Positions 1 through 6,062 of a stretch of 8,607 nucleotides of DNA are shown here, piece after piece. Both the position numbers and the translations under genes were made by a program. Origin of the DNA: Candidatus Cloacimonadota bacterium (GTDB lineage: Bacteria; Cloacimonadota; Cloacimonadia; Cloacimonadales; TCS61); NCBI GenBank assembly GCA_021108055.1, contig JAIORR010000131.1:1-8607 (forward strand), given 5' to 3'. The notes below the pieces were generated by a model. That model did no database searches, was not told the DNA's origin, and worked only from the letters and a program-made list of their open reading frames with translations. The number at the start of each line of letters is the position of its first letter. The stretch's first letter is position 1.

Positions 1-2
1 AA

Positions 3-44
3 ATCCGTGAGGAAATGTACCTTGCTAAAATAAATATAAAATAA
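3..44 (+). CDS. Possible 3' end of an upstream gene (partial, unidentified)
   Basis: In the frame starting at base 3 the sequence reads IREEMYLAKINIK and then TAA. This looks like an ordinary charged C-terminus and stops 32 bases before the deoA start. A second frame (from base 1) also stays open until a TAA at 31-33, so the assignment is uncertain. The fragment is too short to name a family. It is included because the window begins abruptly and deoA is closely spaced behind it, which would fit an upstream gene in the same transcription unit. Confidence 0.3.
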   Translation: MREEMYLAKINIK

Positions 45-76
45 AATTACATAATATATTTAGAACTGGAGAAAAA

Positions 77-1393
77 ATGGAATTTAATCCTGTTGAAATA
101 ATAATAAAAAAAAGAAACGGCAAGCAACTTTTAAAGGAAGAATTGATTTTTTTTATCCATTCCTATCTTGCCGATAAGATACCGGAATACCAAATGTCTG
201 CTCTTTTAATGGCTATCTTTTTTAAAGGAATGGAAATCGACGAAATCCAATCTTTAACCGAAATATATATCGACTCCGGCAATAAGATCAATTTCCCGAT
301 AAACTACAAAACCGTTGATAAACACTCAACCGGTGGTGTGGGAGATAAGATCAGTATTGTACTTGCTCCTATTGTTGCCGCCTGCGGATGCAAGATTCCG
401 ATGATATCCGGAAGAGGTCTTGGTCATACAGGTGGAACGCTGGATAAACTTGAATCTATACCGGGTTTCAGAACCAATTTTTCTGAAGAAAAATTAAAAG
501 AATTTGTAAAAAAGATTGGATTTGGAATAATCAGTCAATCTCAAAAACTCGTTCCCGCAGATAAAAAAATATACGCTTTAAGAGATGTAAGCGGCACTGT
601 AGATAGCTTACCCTTGATCACAGCCAGCATTATGAGCAAAAAGATCGCAGAAGGTGCACAAAACCTGGTGATTGACCTGAAAGTGGGAAGCGGGGCTTTT
701 ATAAAAAGCATTGAAAAAGCAGATAAACTTGCAGAATTGCTGATAAAAACCGGAGAAAAATTCGGGCAGAAAGTTTCCGTGGTTTATTCCAACATGAATT
801 CTCCTCTCGGTGAATTGATCGGGAATGCACTTGAAATCAAAGAATGCATCAAATATCTTAAAGGAGAGAACATCCCTGATATTCATAAGCTTACAAAGAC
901 CCTGGCAGTTCAAATGTTATTGCTTTCGGAGATAGCTTCCAATAAGGAAGAAGCAGAGATAATGTTTGAGAATTCATTAAAAAGCGGAAAGGCATTGGAT
1001 TTGTTTAAAAGCTTTATCAAAGCTCAGGGTGGTAATCCGGAAGTATGTGAGGATCTTTTTCTTTTACCAAAAGCCAAATTCGAAATCCCTGTTATTTCAA
1101 ATTCACGCGGCTGGATAGATTCTATCGATTCTCAAAATATCGGCTATGCTCTTATAGATATTGGTGCCGGAAGAAAAACTTTAGATTCGCTGTTGAATTA
1201 TTCTGCCGGTGCTTATCTTCCCCAAAAGATAGGAGACTATATCGAGAAGGGACAGCCTATCGGAACAATATTCTGTGATAATAAAAAATCCGGAAAAGAT
1301 GCTGTAAAAAAAATACTTAGAAGTTATAGTTTCTCAGAAAAAGAAGTTAAAAAACAAGATTTGATAATAAAAATTACGAGTAATTATAGATAG
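77..1393 (+). CDS. deoA: Thymidine / pyrimidine-nucleoside phosphorylase
   Basis: This cytosolic salvage enzyme reversibly splits thymidine (and in some members uridine) with phosphate into free base and (deoxy)ribose-1-phosphate. The 438-aa length matches the family (about 430-440 aa). The small helical N-terminal domain is followed by the phosphate-binding VDKHSTGGVGDK at 80-91 and the family signature SGRGLGHTGGTLDKLES at 111-127. The segment from about 167 to 192 (YALRDVSGTVDSLPL...) carries Arg169, Ser184 and Lys188, which with His83 correspond to the E. coli DeoA substrate-binding set. DLKVGSGAF lies at 200-208. The C-terminal third (about 345-415) is the PYNP C-terminal domain. GGAG at 68-71, five bases before the ATG, supports the start. 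The signature segment resembles DeoA more than Bacillus Pdp, but substrate range cannot be read from sequence, so Pdp is the alternative. It is separated from rpmF by a 114-base AT-rich gap with its own promoter and is probably not part of the fatty-acid operon. Confidence 0.93.
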   Translation: MEFNPVEIIIKKRNGKQLLKEELIFFIHSYLADKIPEYQMSALLMAIFFKGMEIDEIQSLTEIYIDSGNKINFPINYKTVDKHSTGGVGDKISIVLAPIVAACGCKIPMISGRGLGHTGGTLDKLESIPGFRTNFSEEKLKEFVKKIGFGIISQSQKLVPADKKIYALRDVSGTVDSLPLITASIMSKKIAEGAQNLVIDLKVGSGAFIKSIEKADKLAELLIKTGEKFGQKVSVVYSNMNSPLGELIGNALEIKECIKYLKGENIPDIHKLTKTLAVQMLLLSEIASNKEEAEIMFENSLKSGKALDLFKSFIKAQGGNPEVCEDLFLLPKAKFEIPVISNSRGWIDSIDSQNIGYALIDIGAGRKTLDSLLNYSAGAYLPQKIGDYIEKGQPIGTIFCDNKKSGKDAVKKILRSYSFSEKEVKKQDLIIKITSNYR

Positions 1394-1406
1394 ACCAGCA
1401 TATATC

Positions 1407-1451
1407 CAAAAATCTTGACACATAAAATAGCAAAAATAGTTTGGATTTTTG
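1407..1451 (+). repeat. Imperfect inverted repeat after deoA (possible 3' hairpin)
   Basis: The arms are 1407-1419 (CAAAAATCTTGAC) and 1439-1451 (GTTTGGATTTTTG). They pair over 13 positions with three G-U wobbles, around a 19-base AT-rich loop. The outer 8 bp are perfect. The structure begins 13 bases after the deoA stop, and the wobbles are tolerated only in RNA made from the + strand, which favours a transcript hairpin at the deoA 3' end. It lacks a clean U tract immediately behind it, and such repeats arise by chance in AT-rich DNA. The left arm contains a perfect TTGACA (1415-1420), but no good -10 follows at 16-18 bases. Confidence 0.35.
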
Positions 1452-1458
1452 AATTATA

Positions 1459-1492
1459 TTTTATGATATAATTTATTAATAAAATCATAAAA
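1459..1492. repeat. 9-bp inverted repeat straddling the rpmF promoter (operator candidate)
   Basis: TTTTATGAT at 1459-1467 is exactly mirrored by ATCATAAAA at 1484-1492, with a 16-base spacer that itself holds most of the palindrome TTTATTAATAAA (1472-1483). The left arm overlaps the extended -10, and the right arm lies just past the predicted transcription start. The left arm would therefore not be transcribed, so a DNA-level role such as a repressor site is more likely than an RNA hairpin. It does not resemble the FapR or FabT consensus sites I know. The AT-richness of the region raises the odds of chance. Confidence 0.35.
1464..1472 (+). promoter_or_regulatory. Extended -10 promoter for rpmF-plsX-fabH
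   Basis: TGATATAAT is a perfect extended -10 element (TG, one base, TATAAT) for a sigma-70-type RNA polymerase. The expected transcription start is near 1479, giving a leader of about 29 bases before the rpmF ATG at 1508. There is no convincing -35 at 16-18 bases; the nearest TTG-like hexamer is TTGGAT at 1441-1446 with a 20-base spacer. Extended -10 promoters tolerate a poor -35. The position in the only sizeable gap between deoA and rpmF makes it the likely main promoter of the fatty-acid operon. Confidence 0.6.
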
Positions 1493-1507
1493 AAAGAGGA
1501 AAATAAA

Positions 1508-1687
1508 ATGGCAGTACCAAAAAGAAAGGTTTCAAAATCGAGAAGAGATAAAAGAAGAACTCATTATAAGGCTTCAGCTCCGGCAATTGCAACTTGTTCT
1601 AACTGTGGAGAACCCTGCAGACCCCATAATATCTGTTCAAAATGCGGTTATTATAATGGGAAAAAGATCATAGAGATCAAGGAGTAA
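1508..1687 (+). CDS. rpmF: 50S ribosomal protein L32 (zinc-ribbon form)
   Basis: This 59-aa protein of the large ribosomal subunit begins MAVPKRKVSKSRRDKRRTHY, the conserved basic N-terminus of L32 that threads into rRNA. The C-terminal half holds a zinc ribbon: Cys30-x2-Cys33 and Cys43-x2-Cys46 are the four expected ligands, and an additional cysteine is at 37. The complete zinc set means this is the C+ form rather than the zinc-independent paralog some bacteria use under zinc limitation. The length is typical (about 56-62 aa). GAGG at 1496-1499, eight bases before the ATG, supports the start. It lies 33 bases ahead of plsX, and rpmF-plsX pairing is very common in bacteria. It probably shares the extended -10 promoter upstream, linking ribosome and membrane synthesis. 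Confidence 0.97.
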   Translation: MAVPKRKVSKSRRDKRRTHYKASAPAIATCSNCGEPCRPHNICSKCGYYNGKKIIEIKE

Positions 1688-1720
1688 TTCTCGACGTTAA
1701 TAAAACGTGGAGATAAATAA

Positions 1721-2719
1721 ATGCAGTTCGCTATTGATGCATTTGGCAGTGATAATGCACCTTCTCCGGAAGTAGAAGGTGCTATTCTTGCAATTAAAGA
1801 GGAACTTTGTGAAAAAGTTTTTCTTGTAGGCAGGAAAGAAATTCTGTTAAAAGAACTCGCTAAATATTTTTATGATAAAAACCGTATAGAAGTGATTCAT
1901 GCTTCCGAGATCATCTCTATGAAAGATGCTCCGGCATCTGTTGTTAAACAGAAAAAAGATTCCTCACTCGTCAAAGCGATCCAATTACACAAAGAAGGAA
2001 AAGCAGATGGCGTTGTGAGCGCTGGCAATACAGGTGCGGTGATGGCTGCTTCACTATTTGGTTATGGAAGAGTAAAAAATATCCTTCGCCCGGCAATTGC
2101 AACCACATTCCCCACCCAGAGAAAACCTGAAGTTATACTCGATATTGGAGCAAATGTAGATTGTTCACCAGATAATCTTATGCAGTTTGCCAAACTTGGA
2201 AGTTTATATTCCCGTTTTTTCTTTAACAATGAAAACCCGAAAGTAGCACTTTTGAATATTGGTGAAGAAAGCTCGAAAGGTAATGAACTTGTAAAATCGG
2301 CATATCAGAAATTGGAAAAATATAAGGATATAAATTTTGTCGGGAATATAGAAGGAAAAGACCTTCTAAAGGGAATTGTTGATGTTGTCGTATGTGATGG
2401 TTTTGTAGGAAATGTTATGCTAAAAACAGTCGAAGGTGCTGCTTTCTCGATATTTTCTATAATGAAAGAACAGATCCAAAAAGACTGGATAGCAAAATTG
2501 GGAGCATTATTATCTTTTCCTGTTTATGCTTATCTAAAAAGAAAATTAGATCATACAGAATATGGTGGTGCACTTCTTGTAGGTTTAAATGGGATCTCCG
2601 TTGTTTCACATGGAAGATCGAATGCAAAAGCTATAAAAAATGCAGTTAAATTCGCCGTTAAAATCGCAAGTTCCGATTTTGTGGAACATACAAAAGAATA
2701 TTATAAGGGGTTAGTATGA
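1721..2719 (+). CDS. plsX: Phosphate acyltransferase PlsX (acyl-ACP:phosphate)
   Basis: PlsX converts acyl-ACP and inorganic phosphate to acyl-phosphate, the donor that PlsY uses to make lysophosphatidic acid. It is a peripheral enzyme at the inner face of the membrane. The 332-aa length is typical. Recognisable family segments are the N-terminal AIDAFGSDNAP (4-14), SMKDAPASVV (66-75), VSAGNTGAVMAAS (99-111), RPAIATTFP (123-131), LDIGANVDCSP (140-150), VALLNIGEESSKGNEL (175-190), the phosphate-site region CDGFVGNVMLKT (225-236) and YGGALLVGLNG (281-291). The start motif is usually DxMGGD; here it reads DAFGSD, with Phe and Ser replacing Met and Gly. GGAG at 1709-1712 sits eight bases before the ATG. 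The stop overlaps the fabH start by four bases (ATGA), indicating translational coupling. Confidence 0.96.
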   Translation: MQFAIDAFGSDNAPSPEVEGAILAIKEELCEKVFLVGRKEILLKELAKYFYDKNRIEVIHASEIISMKDAPASVVKQKKDSSLVKAIQLHKEGKADGVVSAGNTGAVMAASLFGYGRVKNILRPAIATTFPTQRKPEVILDIGANVDCSPDNLMQFAKLGSLYSRFFFNNENPKVALLNIGEESSKGNELVKSAYQKLEKYKDINFVGNIEGKDLLKGIVDVVVCDGFVGNVMLKTVEGAAFSIFSIMKEQIQKDWIAKLGALLSFPVYAYLKRKLDHTEYGGALLVGLNGISVVSHGRSNAKAIKNAVKFAVKIASSDFVEHTKEYYKGLV

Positions 2720-3711
2720 TTGCAAAATATAATGCAAAAATCTCTGGAACAGGTATGTATGTACCAGATAAAATACTTAATAATTTTGATATGGAAAAAA
2801 TAGTCGATACGTCAGATGAATGGATCCGAACACGCACAGGGATGTCCGAACGAAGAATATCTTCAAAAGACCAGGCAGTATCCGACCTTGCGTATGAAGC
2901 TTCACTAAAAGCTCTGCAATCTGCTCATCTGAAACCAAAAGATATCGATATGATAATCGTAGGTACGATTACCAGTGATCATGCTTTTCCTTCCACTGCT
3001 TGCATCCTGCAAAAGAAACTGGGATTAAAAAACTTCCCTGCTTTTGATATTTCTGCCGGATGTACGGGATGGATCTATGCAGCTAATATTGCCAAACAAT
3101 ACATCGAAAACGGAATAGCTAAAAATATCCTTGTTGTGGGAGTGGAAACTCTCACTAAAATAACAAATTATACAGACAGGAATACATGCGTTCTTTTTGG
3201 CGATGGAGCCGGAGCAACCATCATTTCCCGCGCAGAGACAAAAGACATCTCCAAAATCATCGATACGGAAATCTCTGCAGACGGAACTCATTATGATCTT
3301 CTTATCCAGCAAGCCGGCGGTTCCAGAATGCCTGCTTCCAAAGAATCAGTAGAAAAGAATCTTCATACGGTATATATGGAAGGAAATAAAATTTTCAAAC
3401 TTGCAGTAAGATCGATGTTCAATGCCTGCGAAGTTGTTTTAAAAAGAAATAAGCTGGATGTTCAATCTATTGATTGGCTGATAACGCATCAGGCAAATAT
3501 GCGCATTATCCAATCTTTAGGAAAGAAACTGAAGATCGATGAAAAAAAAGTTATCGTAAATATCGAAAAATATGCAAATACTTCTGCTGCAACCGTTCCG
3601 ATGGCTCTGGATGAAGCAATAAAAAGTGGAAAGATACGACATGGCGACCTTGTTCTAATGGCTTCGTTTGGTGCAGGTTTAACTTCAGGTAGCCTGTTAA
3701 TAAGATTATAG
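2716..3711 (+). CDS. fabH: Beta-ketoacyl-ACP synthase III
   Basis: FabH starts fatty acid synthesis by condensing an acyl-CoA primer (acetyl-CoA or a branched equivalent) with malonyl-ACP, releasing CO2. The 331-aa length is typical. The thiolase-fold catalytic triad is complete: Cys116 in DISAGCTGW, His258 in ITHQAN and Asn288 in KYANTSAA. DEWIRTRTGMSERR (34-47) is the usual substrate-tunnel region, and FGDGAGATII lies at 161-170. The C-terminal glycine loop reads SFGAGLTSGS, a common variant of the GGGFTWG form. The start is fixed by ATGA overlap with plsX and by AAGGGG at 2705-2710, five bases upstream. Primer preference, and so straight- or branched-chain lipids, cannot be read reliably here. 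A gap of 298 bases with a small ORF separates it from fabD, an unusual interruption of the cluster. Confidence 0.96.
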   Translation: MIAKYNAKISGTGMYVPDKILNNFDMEKIVDTSDEWIRTRTGMSERRISSKDQAVSDLAYEASLKALQSAHLKPKDIDMIIVGTITSDHAFPSTACILQKKLGLKNFPAFDISAGCTGWIYAANIAKQYIENGIAKNILVVGVETLTKITNYTDRNTCVLFGDGAGATIISRAETKDISKIIDTEISADGTHYDLLIQQAGGSRMPASKESVEKNLHTVYMEGNKIFKLAVRSMFNACEVVLKRNKLDVQSIDWLITHQANMRIIQSLGKKLKIDEKKVIVNIEKYANTSAATVPMALDEAIKSGKIRHGDLVLMASFGAGLTSGSLLIRL

Positions 3712-3800
3712 GCAAGTATCTCAAACAGTTTTGCTTTACACTAAATAGCGTAAGATAAAAAAGTTAGAAAAGAAGAAAAAAATTACTTCCAAAAAAGATT

Positions 3801-3806
3801 AAGGAG
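3801..3806 (+). promoter_or_regulatory. Strong ribosome binding site of the small ORF after fabH
   Basis: AAGGAG lies eight bases before the ATG at 3815. It is among the best Shine-Dalgarno matches in the window and is the main reason to believe that the very short reading frame behind it is, or recently was, translated. Confidence 0.6.
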
Positions 3807-3814
3807 TAAGTAAA

Positions 3815-3904
3815 ATGAAAACTAAAATAATATTTATTTTGTTACTTGCTTCTTTTATATTCCTTTCTGCGTATGAGAGAGAGCAGGTTTTATTATGTGG
3901 CTAA
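3815..3904 (+). CDS. Short signal-peptide-like ORF between fabH and fabD (29 aa)
   Basis: The frame opens MKTKIIFILLLASFIFLSAY. It has two lysines at the N-terminus, about 14 hydrophobic residues, then small residues (LSA) that would suit signal peptidase I cleavage before Tyr-Glu. It ends at TAA after only nine more residues (ERE QVLLCG). A strong AAGGAG precedes it, so the start is credible, but the mature part is far too short for a normal exported protein. I do not recognise a family. Either it is a leader peptide or micro-membrane protein as it stands, or it is the 5' part of the frameshifted gene described in the overlapping entry. The second reading fits better. Confidence 0.45.
   Translation: MKTKIIFILLLASFIFLSAYEREQVLLCG
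3875..3883 (+). repeat. (GA)4 dinucleotide tract at the frameshift point
   Basis: Nine bases of alternating GAGAGAGAG lie directly after the predicted signal peptide. The tract is short for a classical phase-variable repeat, but it sits at the only place where a two-base change would fuse the two halves of the small ORF. Confidence 0.5.
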
Positions 3905-4009
3905 AACTAATGGAAGAAATGGTCGTAAATCAAATATTCTTCATTTTAAAAAGAGTCTTAAATTTGACGACGACTCGAAGCAACATTTTATAAGGTATTA
4001 AGGTAATAT

Positions 4010-4951
4010 ATGAAAAAAATAGCTTTTCTATTTCCCGGACAAGGTGCTCAATATATTGGAATGTCGATGGATTTCATCAACCAGGATCCGGCACTTGAAA
4101 CGATCCTGAAAAACTTTGATGAAAAGAATAATACTGATCTCTTCCGGATCATGCAGGAAGGTCCCGAAGAAAAACTGAAAGAAACAAAATTCACCCAGCC
4201 GGCAATTCTTTTTCACAGCATTGCCGCCTTAAGAACATTCCGGAAAGAACTCGACATAAAACCCGATTTCGTTGCAGGACACTCCCTTGGAGAGTTCTCT
4301 GCCCTTGTTGCAAACGGTGTTCTGGATTTCGAAGATGCAATGTATCTCGTTCACAAACGCGGCGAATTCATGATCAAAGCAAATGAAGGTAAACCCTTTG
4401 CAATGGCAGCTATTATCGGTCCCGATTCTTTAACGGTTAAACAAATTTGCAAAGATGCTTCTTCAGAGGGAATTGTGATTGCTGCGAATTTTAATACACC
4501 TGTTCAAACTGTTATATCCGGTTCAAAAGCCGGAGTAGATAAAGCCTGCGAACTGGCATCGGAAGCCGGTGCCAAGAGAGTTGTCCCGCTTGTGGTCGGC
4601 GGTCCTTTTCATTCTCCACTCATAGAAAAAGCTGGAACGTGGTTAAAGGAAGAAATGGAAAATATACACTTTTACCCAACCGATATTCCGGTAATTTCCA
4701 ATGTATCCGCACAACCCTCAAAAGACCCTGAATTTATTAAAAATAATCTCGCAAAGCAGGTAACATCGTCTGTTCTCTGGGTAGATTCCATTAATTATCT
4801 GATAGATAACGGTGTGGAACTTTTCATAGAATTCGGACCTAAAAAAGTTCTGGCAGGAATGATCAAGAAAATCGATAGAAACGTGAAAGTATTAAGTATC
4901 GATAACCTGGAAGATGTGGAAAAGGTTAAAGAAACTTTGGAAAATTTATAA
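4010..4951 (+). CDS. fabD: Malonyl-CoA:ACP transacylase
   Basis: FabD moves malonyl groups from CoA to the phosphopantetheine arm of ACP, supplying the two-carbon extender for FabH and FabF. The 313-aa length is typical. The N-terminal FPGQGAQ (8-14) forms part of the oxyanion site. Ser92 in the nucleophile elbow GHSLGEFSAL and His201 in GGPFHSPL are the catalytic dyad. Arg117 in HKRGEFM is placed to bind the malonyl carboxylate, and a small ferredoxin-like subdomain spans roughly 130-195. The motif FIEFGPKKVLAGMI near the C-terminus is also characteristic. The start is supported by AAGG at 4000-4003, six bases upstream. It lies 15 bases ahead of fabG, clearly in one operon with it. Confidence 0.97.
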   Translation: MKKIAFLFPGQGAQYIGMSMDFINQDPALETILKNFDEKNNTDLFRIMQEGPEEKLKETKFTQPAILFHSIAALRTFRKELDIKPDFVAGHSLGEFSALVANGVLDFEDAMYLVHKRGEFMIKANEGKPFAMAAIIGPDSLTVKQICKDASSEGIVIAANFNTPVQTVISGSKAGVDKACELASEAGAKRVVPLVVGGPFHSPLIEKAGTWLKEEMENIHFYPTDIPVISNVSAQPSKDPEFIKNNLAKQVTSSVLWVDSINYLIDNGVELFIEFGPKKVLAGMIKKIDRNVKVLSIDNLEDVEKVKETLENL

Positions 4952-4966
4952 AAAACCGGAGAAATT

Positions 4967-5713
4967 ATGTGTAGAAAATTAGAAGGGAAAGTTGCCATCA
5001 TCACTGGTGGTGCAAGAGGGATCGGATTTTCAATTGCGGAATGTTTTTCTTCAAATGGCGCCATTTCGGTGATCATCGACCTTGAACAGGAAGCAGTGGA
5101 TGAAGCTGTTCAAATGATCGATGATGCGGGATTCAGTGCAGTAGGTTTTGCCGGAGATGTTACCAACCCCGATTCTATTGCCGAAATATTCAAAGAAATA
5201 CACAAGGAGTTTGAGAAAATAGATATTCTGGTTAATAATGCCGGAATAACTCGCGATGGTCTTATCATGAAAATGAAAGAATCGGATTGGGATGTTGTTC
5301 TAAACGTAAATCTGAAAGGCACATTCAACTGCACTCAGAAAGTTTGCAGGTTTATGATGAAGCAGCGTTCCGGTGTAATATTGAATATTACTTCCGTGAT
5401 AGGAATAATGGGCAATGCCGGTCAGGCAAATTATGCAGCTTCCAAAGGTGGTGTGATAGCCCTTACAAAATCATCTGCAAAAGAGTTTGCATCCCGCGGT
5501 ATCAGAGTGAATGCTATTGCTCCCGGTTTCATAAAAACAGAGATGACAGACAAGCTTCCAAAAGAAGTAGTTGACAAATATTCGGAAGTAATTCCACTTT
5601 TGCGCATGGGCTTGCCGAAAGACGTCGCAAATATGTGTGTGTTTTTAGCTTCTGATGAAGCTAACTATGTAACAGGGCAGGTCATTCAGGTGGATGGCGG
5701 CTTGATAATGTAA
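4967..5713 (+). CDS. fabG: 3-oxoacyl-ACP reductase
   Basis: FabG uses NADPH to reduce beta-ketoacyl-ACP to (R)-3-hydroxyacyl-ACP, the first reduction of each elongation round. This 248-aa classical short-chain dehydrogenase has the Rossmann glycine motif TGGARGIG (13-20), NNAG (90-93), NVNLKG with Asn115, and the catalytic Ser143, Tyr156 and Lys160 in SVIGIMGN and YAASKGG. VNAIAPGFIKTEM (181-193) and the C-terminal TGQVIQVDGG are typical of FabG. Many short-chain reductases share these motifs, but the position between fabD and acpP settles the role. GGAG at 4958-4961, five bases upstream, supports this ATG. The residues after Met (CRKLEGKVAIITGG) also give the normal family N-terminus. Confidence 0.96.
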   Translation: MCRKLEGKVAIITGGARGIGFSIAECFSSNGAISVIIDLEQEAVDEAVQMIDDAGFSAVGFAGDVTNPDSIAEIFKEIHKEFEKIDILVNNAGITRDGLIMKMKESDWDVVLNVNLKGTFNCTQKVCRFMMKQRSGVILNITSVIGIMGNAGQANYAASKGGVIALTKSSAKEFASRGIRVNAIAPGFIKTEMTDKLPKEVVDKYSEVIPLLRMGLPKDVANMCVFLASDEANYVTGQVIQVDGGLIM

Positions 5714-5743
5714 GAAAAAATCGTTCGCTACAAAAAAATAAAT

Positions 5744-5749
5744 AGGAGG
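5744..5749 (+). promoter_or_regulatory. Consensus ribosome binding site of acpP
   Basis: AGGAGG lies five bases before the acpP ATG. It is the only full consensus Shine-Dalgarno in the cluster, which suits the very high ACP levels that cells require. Confidence 0.75.
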
Positions 5750-5754
5750 AAACG

Positions 5755-5988
5755 ATGGACGTTGAAGCTAAAGTAAAAGAAATTATCGTAGAAGAATTAG
5801 GAGTTGAGGAAAGCGAAGTTACTAATGAAGCAAATTTCATCGAAGATTTGGGTGCAGATTCTCTCGATACAGTTGAGCTTATTATGAAATTTGAAGAAGA
5901 ATTCGATATTGATATCGCAGATGATGAAGCAGAAAAACTCACCACAGTGGGAAAGGCAATCGATTATCTTAAAACAAAAATAAGCTAA
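5755..5988 (+). CDS. acpP: Acyl carrier protein
   Basis: ACP carries growing acyl chains on a 4'-phosphopantetheine arm and docks with every enzyme of the pathway, including PlsX. The 77-aa acidic protein has the invariant attachment site Ser36 in GADSLDTVELIMKFE. The recognition helix II that follows is rich in Glu and Asp, as expected for partner binding. The helix-bundle pattern of hydrophobics (VKEIIVEEL, FIEDLG, IADDEAEKLTTVGKAIDYL) is standard, and the length is normal. It is preceded by the best ribosome site in the cluster and followed ten bases later by a strong hairpin, so both translation and transcript ends seem arranged for high ACP output. It would be activated by a holo-ACP synthase encoded elsewhere. 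Confidence 0.98.
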   Translation: MDVEAKVKEIIVEELGVEESEVTNEANFIEDLGADSLDTVELIMKFEEEFDIDIADDEAEKLTTVGKAIDYLKTKIS

Positions 5989-5997
5989 GAAATTTTC

Positions 5998-6030
5998 TGG
6001 TGGAGTATTTTGTACTCCACCATTGTTTTA
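5998..6030 (+). terminator. Intrinsic terminator/attenuator between acpP and fabF
   Basis: TGGTGGAGTA (5998-6007) pairs perfectly with TACTCCACCA (6013-6022) around a five-base loop TTTTG, and is followed by the U-rich stretch TTGTTTTATCTT. The stem is 10 bp with five G-C pairs. fabF starts 40 bases later with no good promoter between, so termination is probably partial. The stem could also act as a 3' stabiliser of an acpP-ending transcript. Confidence 0.75.
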
Positions 6031-6062
6031 TCTTAGAAAGGAAAAAATAAAGAGGTAGAGAT

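Larger units (their letters stand above)
3815..4001 (+). pseudogene. Frameshifted small secreted protein gene (or GA-tract phase-variable ORF)
   Basis: The signal-peptide ORF stops at 3904, but the next frame (+1) is open from 3873 to the TAA at 3999-4001. It encodes RFYYVAKTNGRNGRKSN, then ILHFKKSLKFDDDSKQHF and IRY. Adding one GA unit to the (GA)4 run at 3875-3883 would join both parts into one 62-aa product: a signal peptide, then a mature basic peptide beginning YERESRFYYVAKTNG. Deleting one base in the same place would give the same frame. The second frame also has its own ATG at 3873, without a Shine-Dalgarno. The reconstructed gene ends eight bases before fabD, whose spacing and ribosome site look normal. 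Possible explanations are a decayed gene, a sequencing or assembly error, programmed frameshifting or phase variation. The family is unknown to me. Confidence 0.45.

Noticed and set aside
22..60. Possible promoter before deoA (TTGCTA with AT-rich -10-like hexamers)
   Set aside because: No hexamer near TATAAT falls at 16-18 bases from the TTGCTA, and the start of the transcription unit may lie before the window.
608..913. Open frame of 101 aa on the - strand inside deoA
   Set aside because: Its Cys- and Phe-rich translation matches no family I know, and it lies wholly within a clearly conserved + strand gene. The other - strand open frames, over fabH, fabD, fabG, acpP, fabF and rnc, were rejected for the same reason.
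1694..1708. ACGTT-AATAA-AACGT inverted repeat just before the plsX ribosome site
   Set aside because: Only five pairs, unsupported by flanking bases. It could slightly shape the plsX leader, but it is too weak to annotate.
3735..3755. Short hairpin CTTTAC...GTAAG after fabH
   Set aside because: Only four to five pairs with a bulge, and followed by A rather than T residues, so not a + strand terminator.
3731..3759. Possible promoter TTGCTT-N17-GATAAA before the small ORF
   Set aside because: Only three of six -35 bases and four of six -10 bases match. In DNA this AT-rich that is expected by chance, so no promoter is claimed.
5287..5574. 95-aa + strand frame inside fabG
   Set aside because: It is an out-of-frame shadow of fabG: the translation is rich in Cys, Arg and Ser with no domain pattern, while the fabG frame has all its catalytic motifs.
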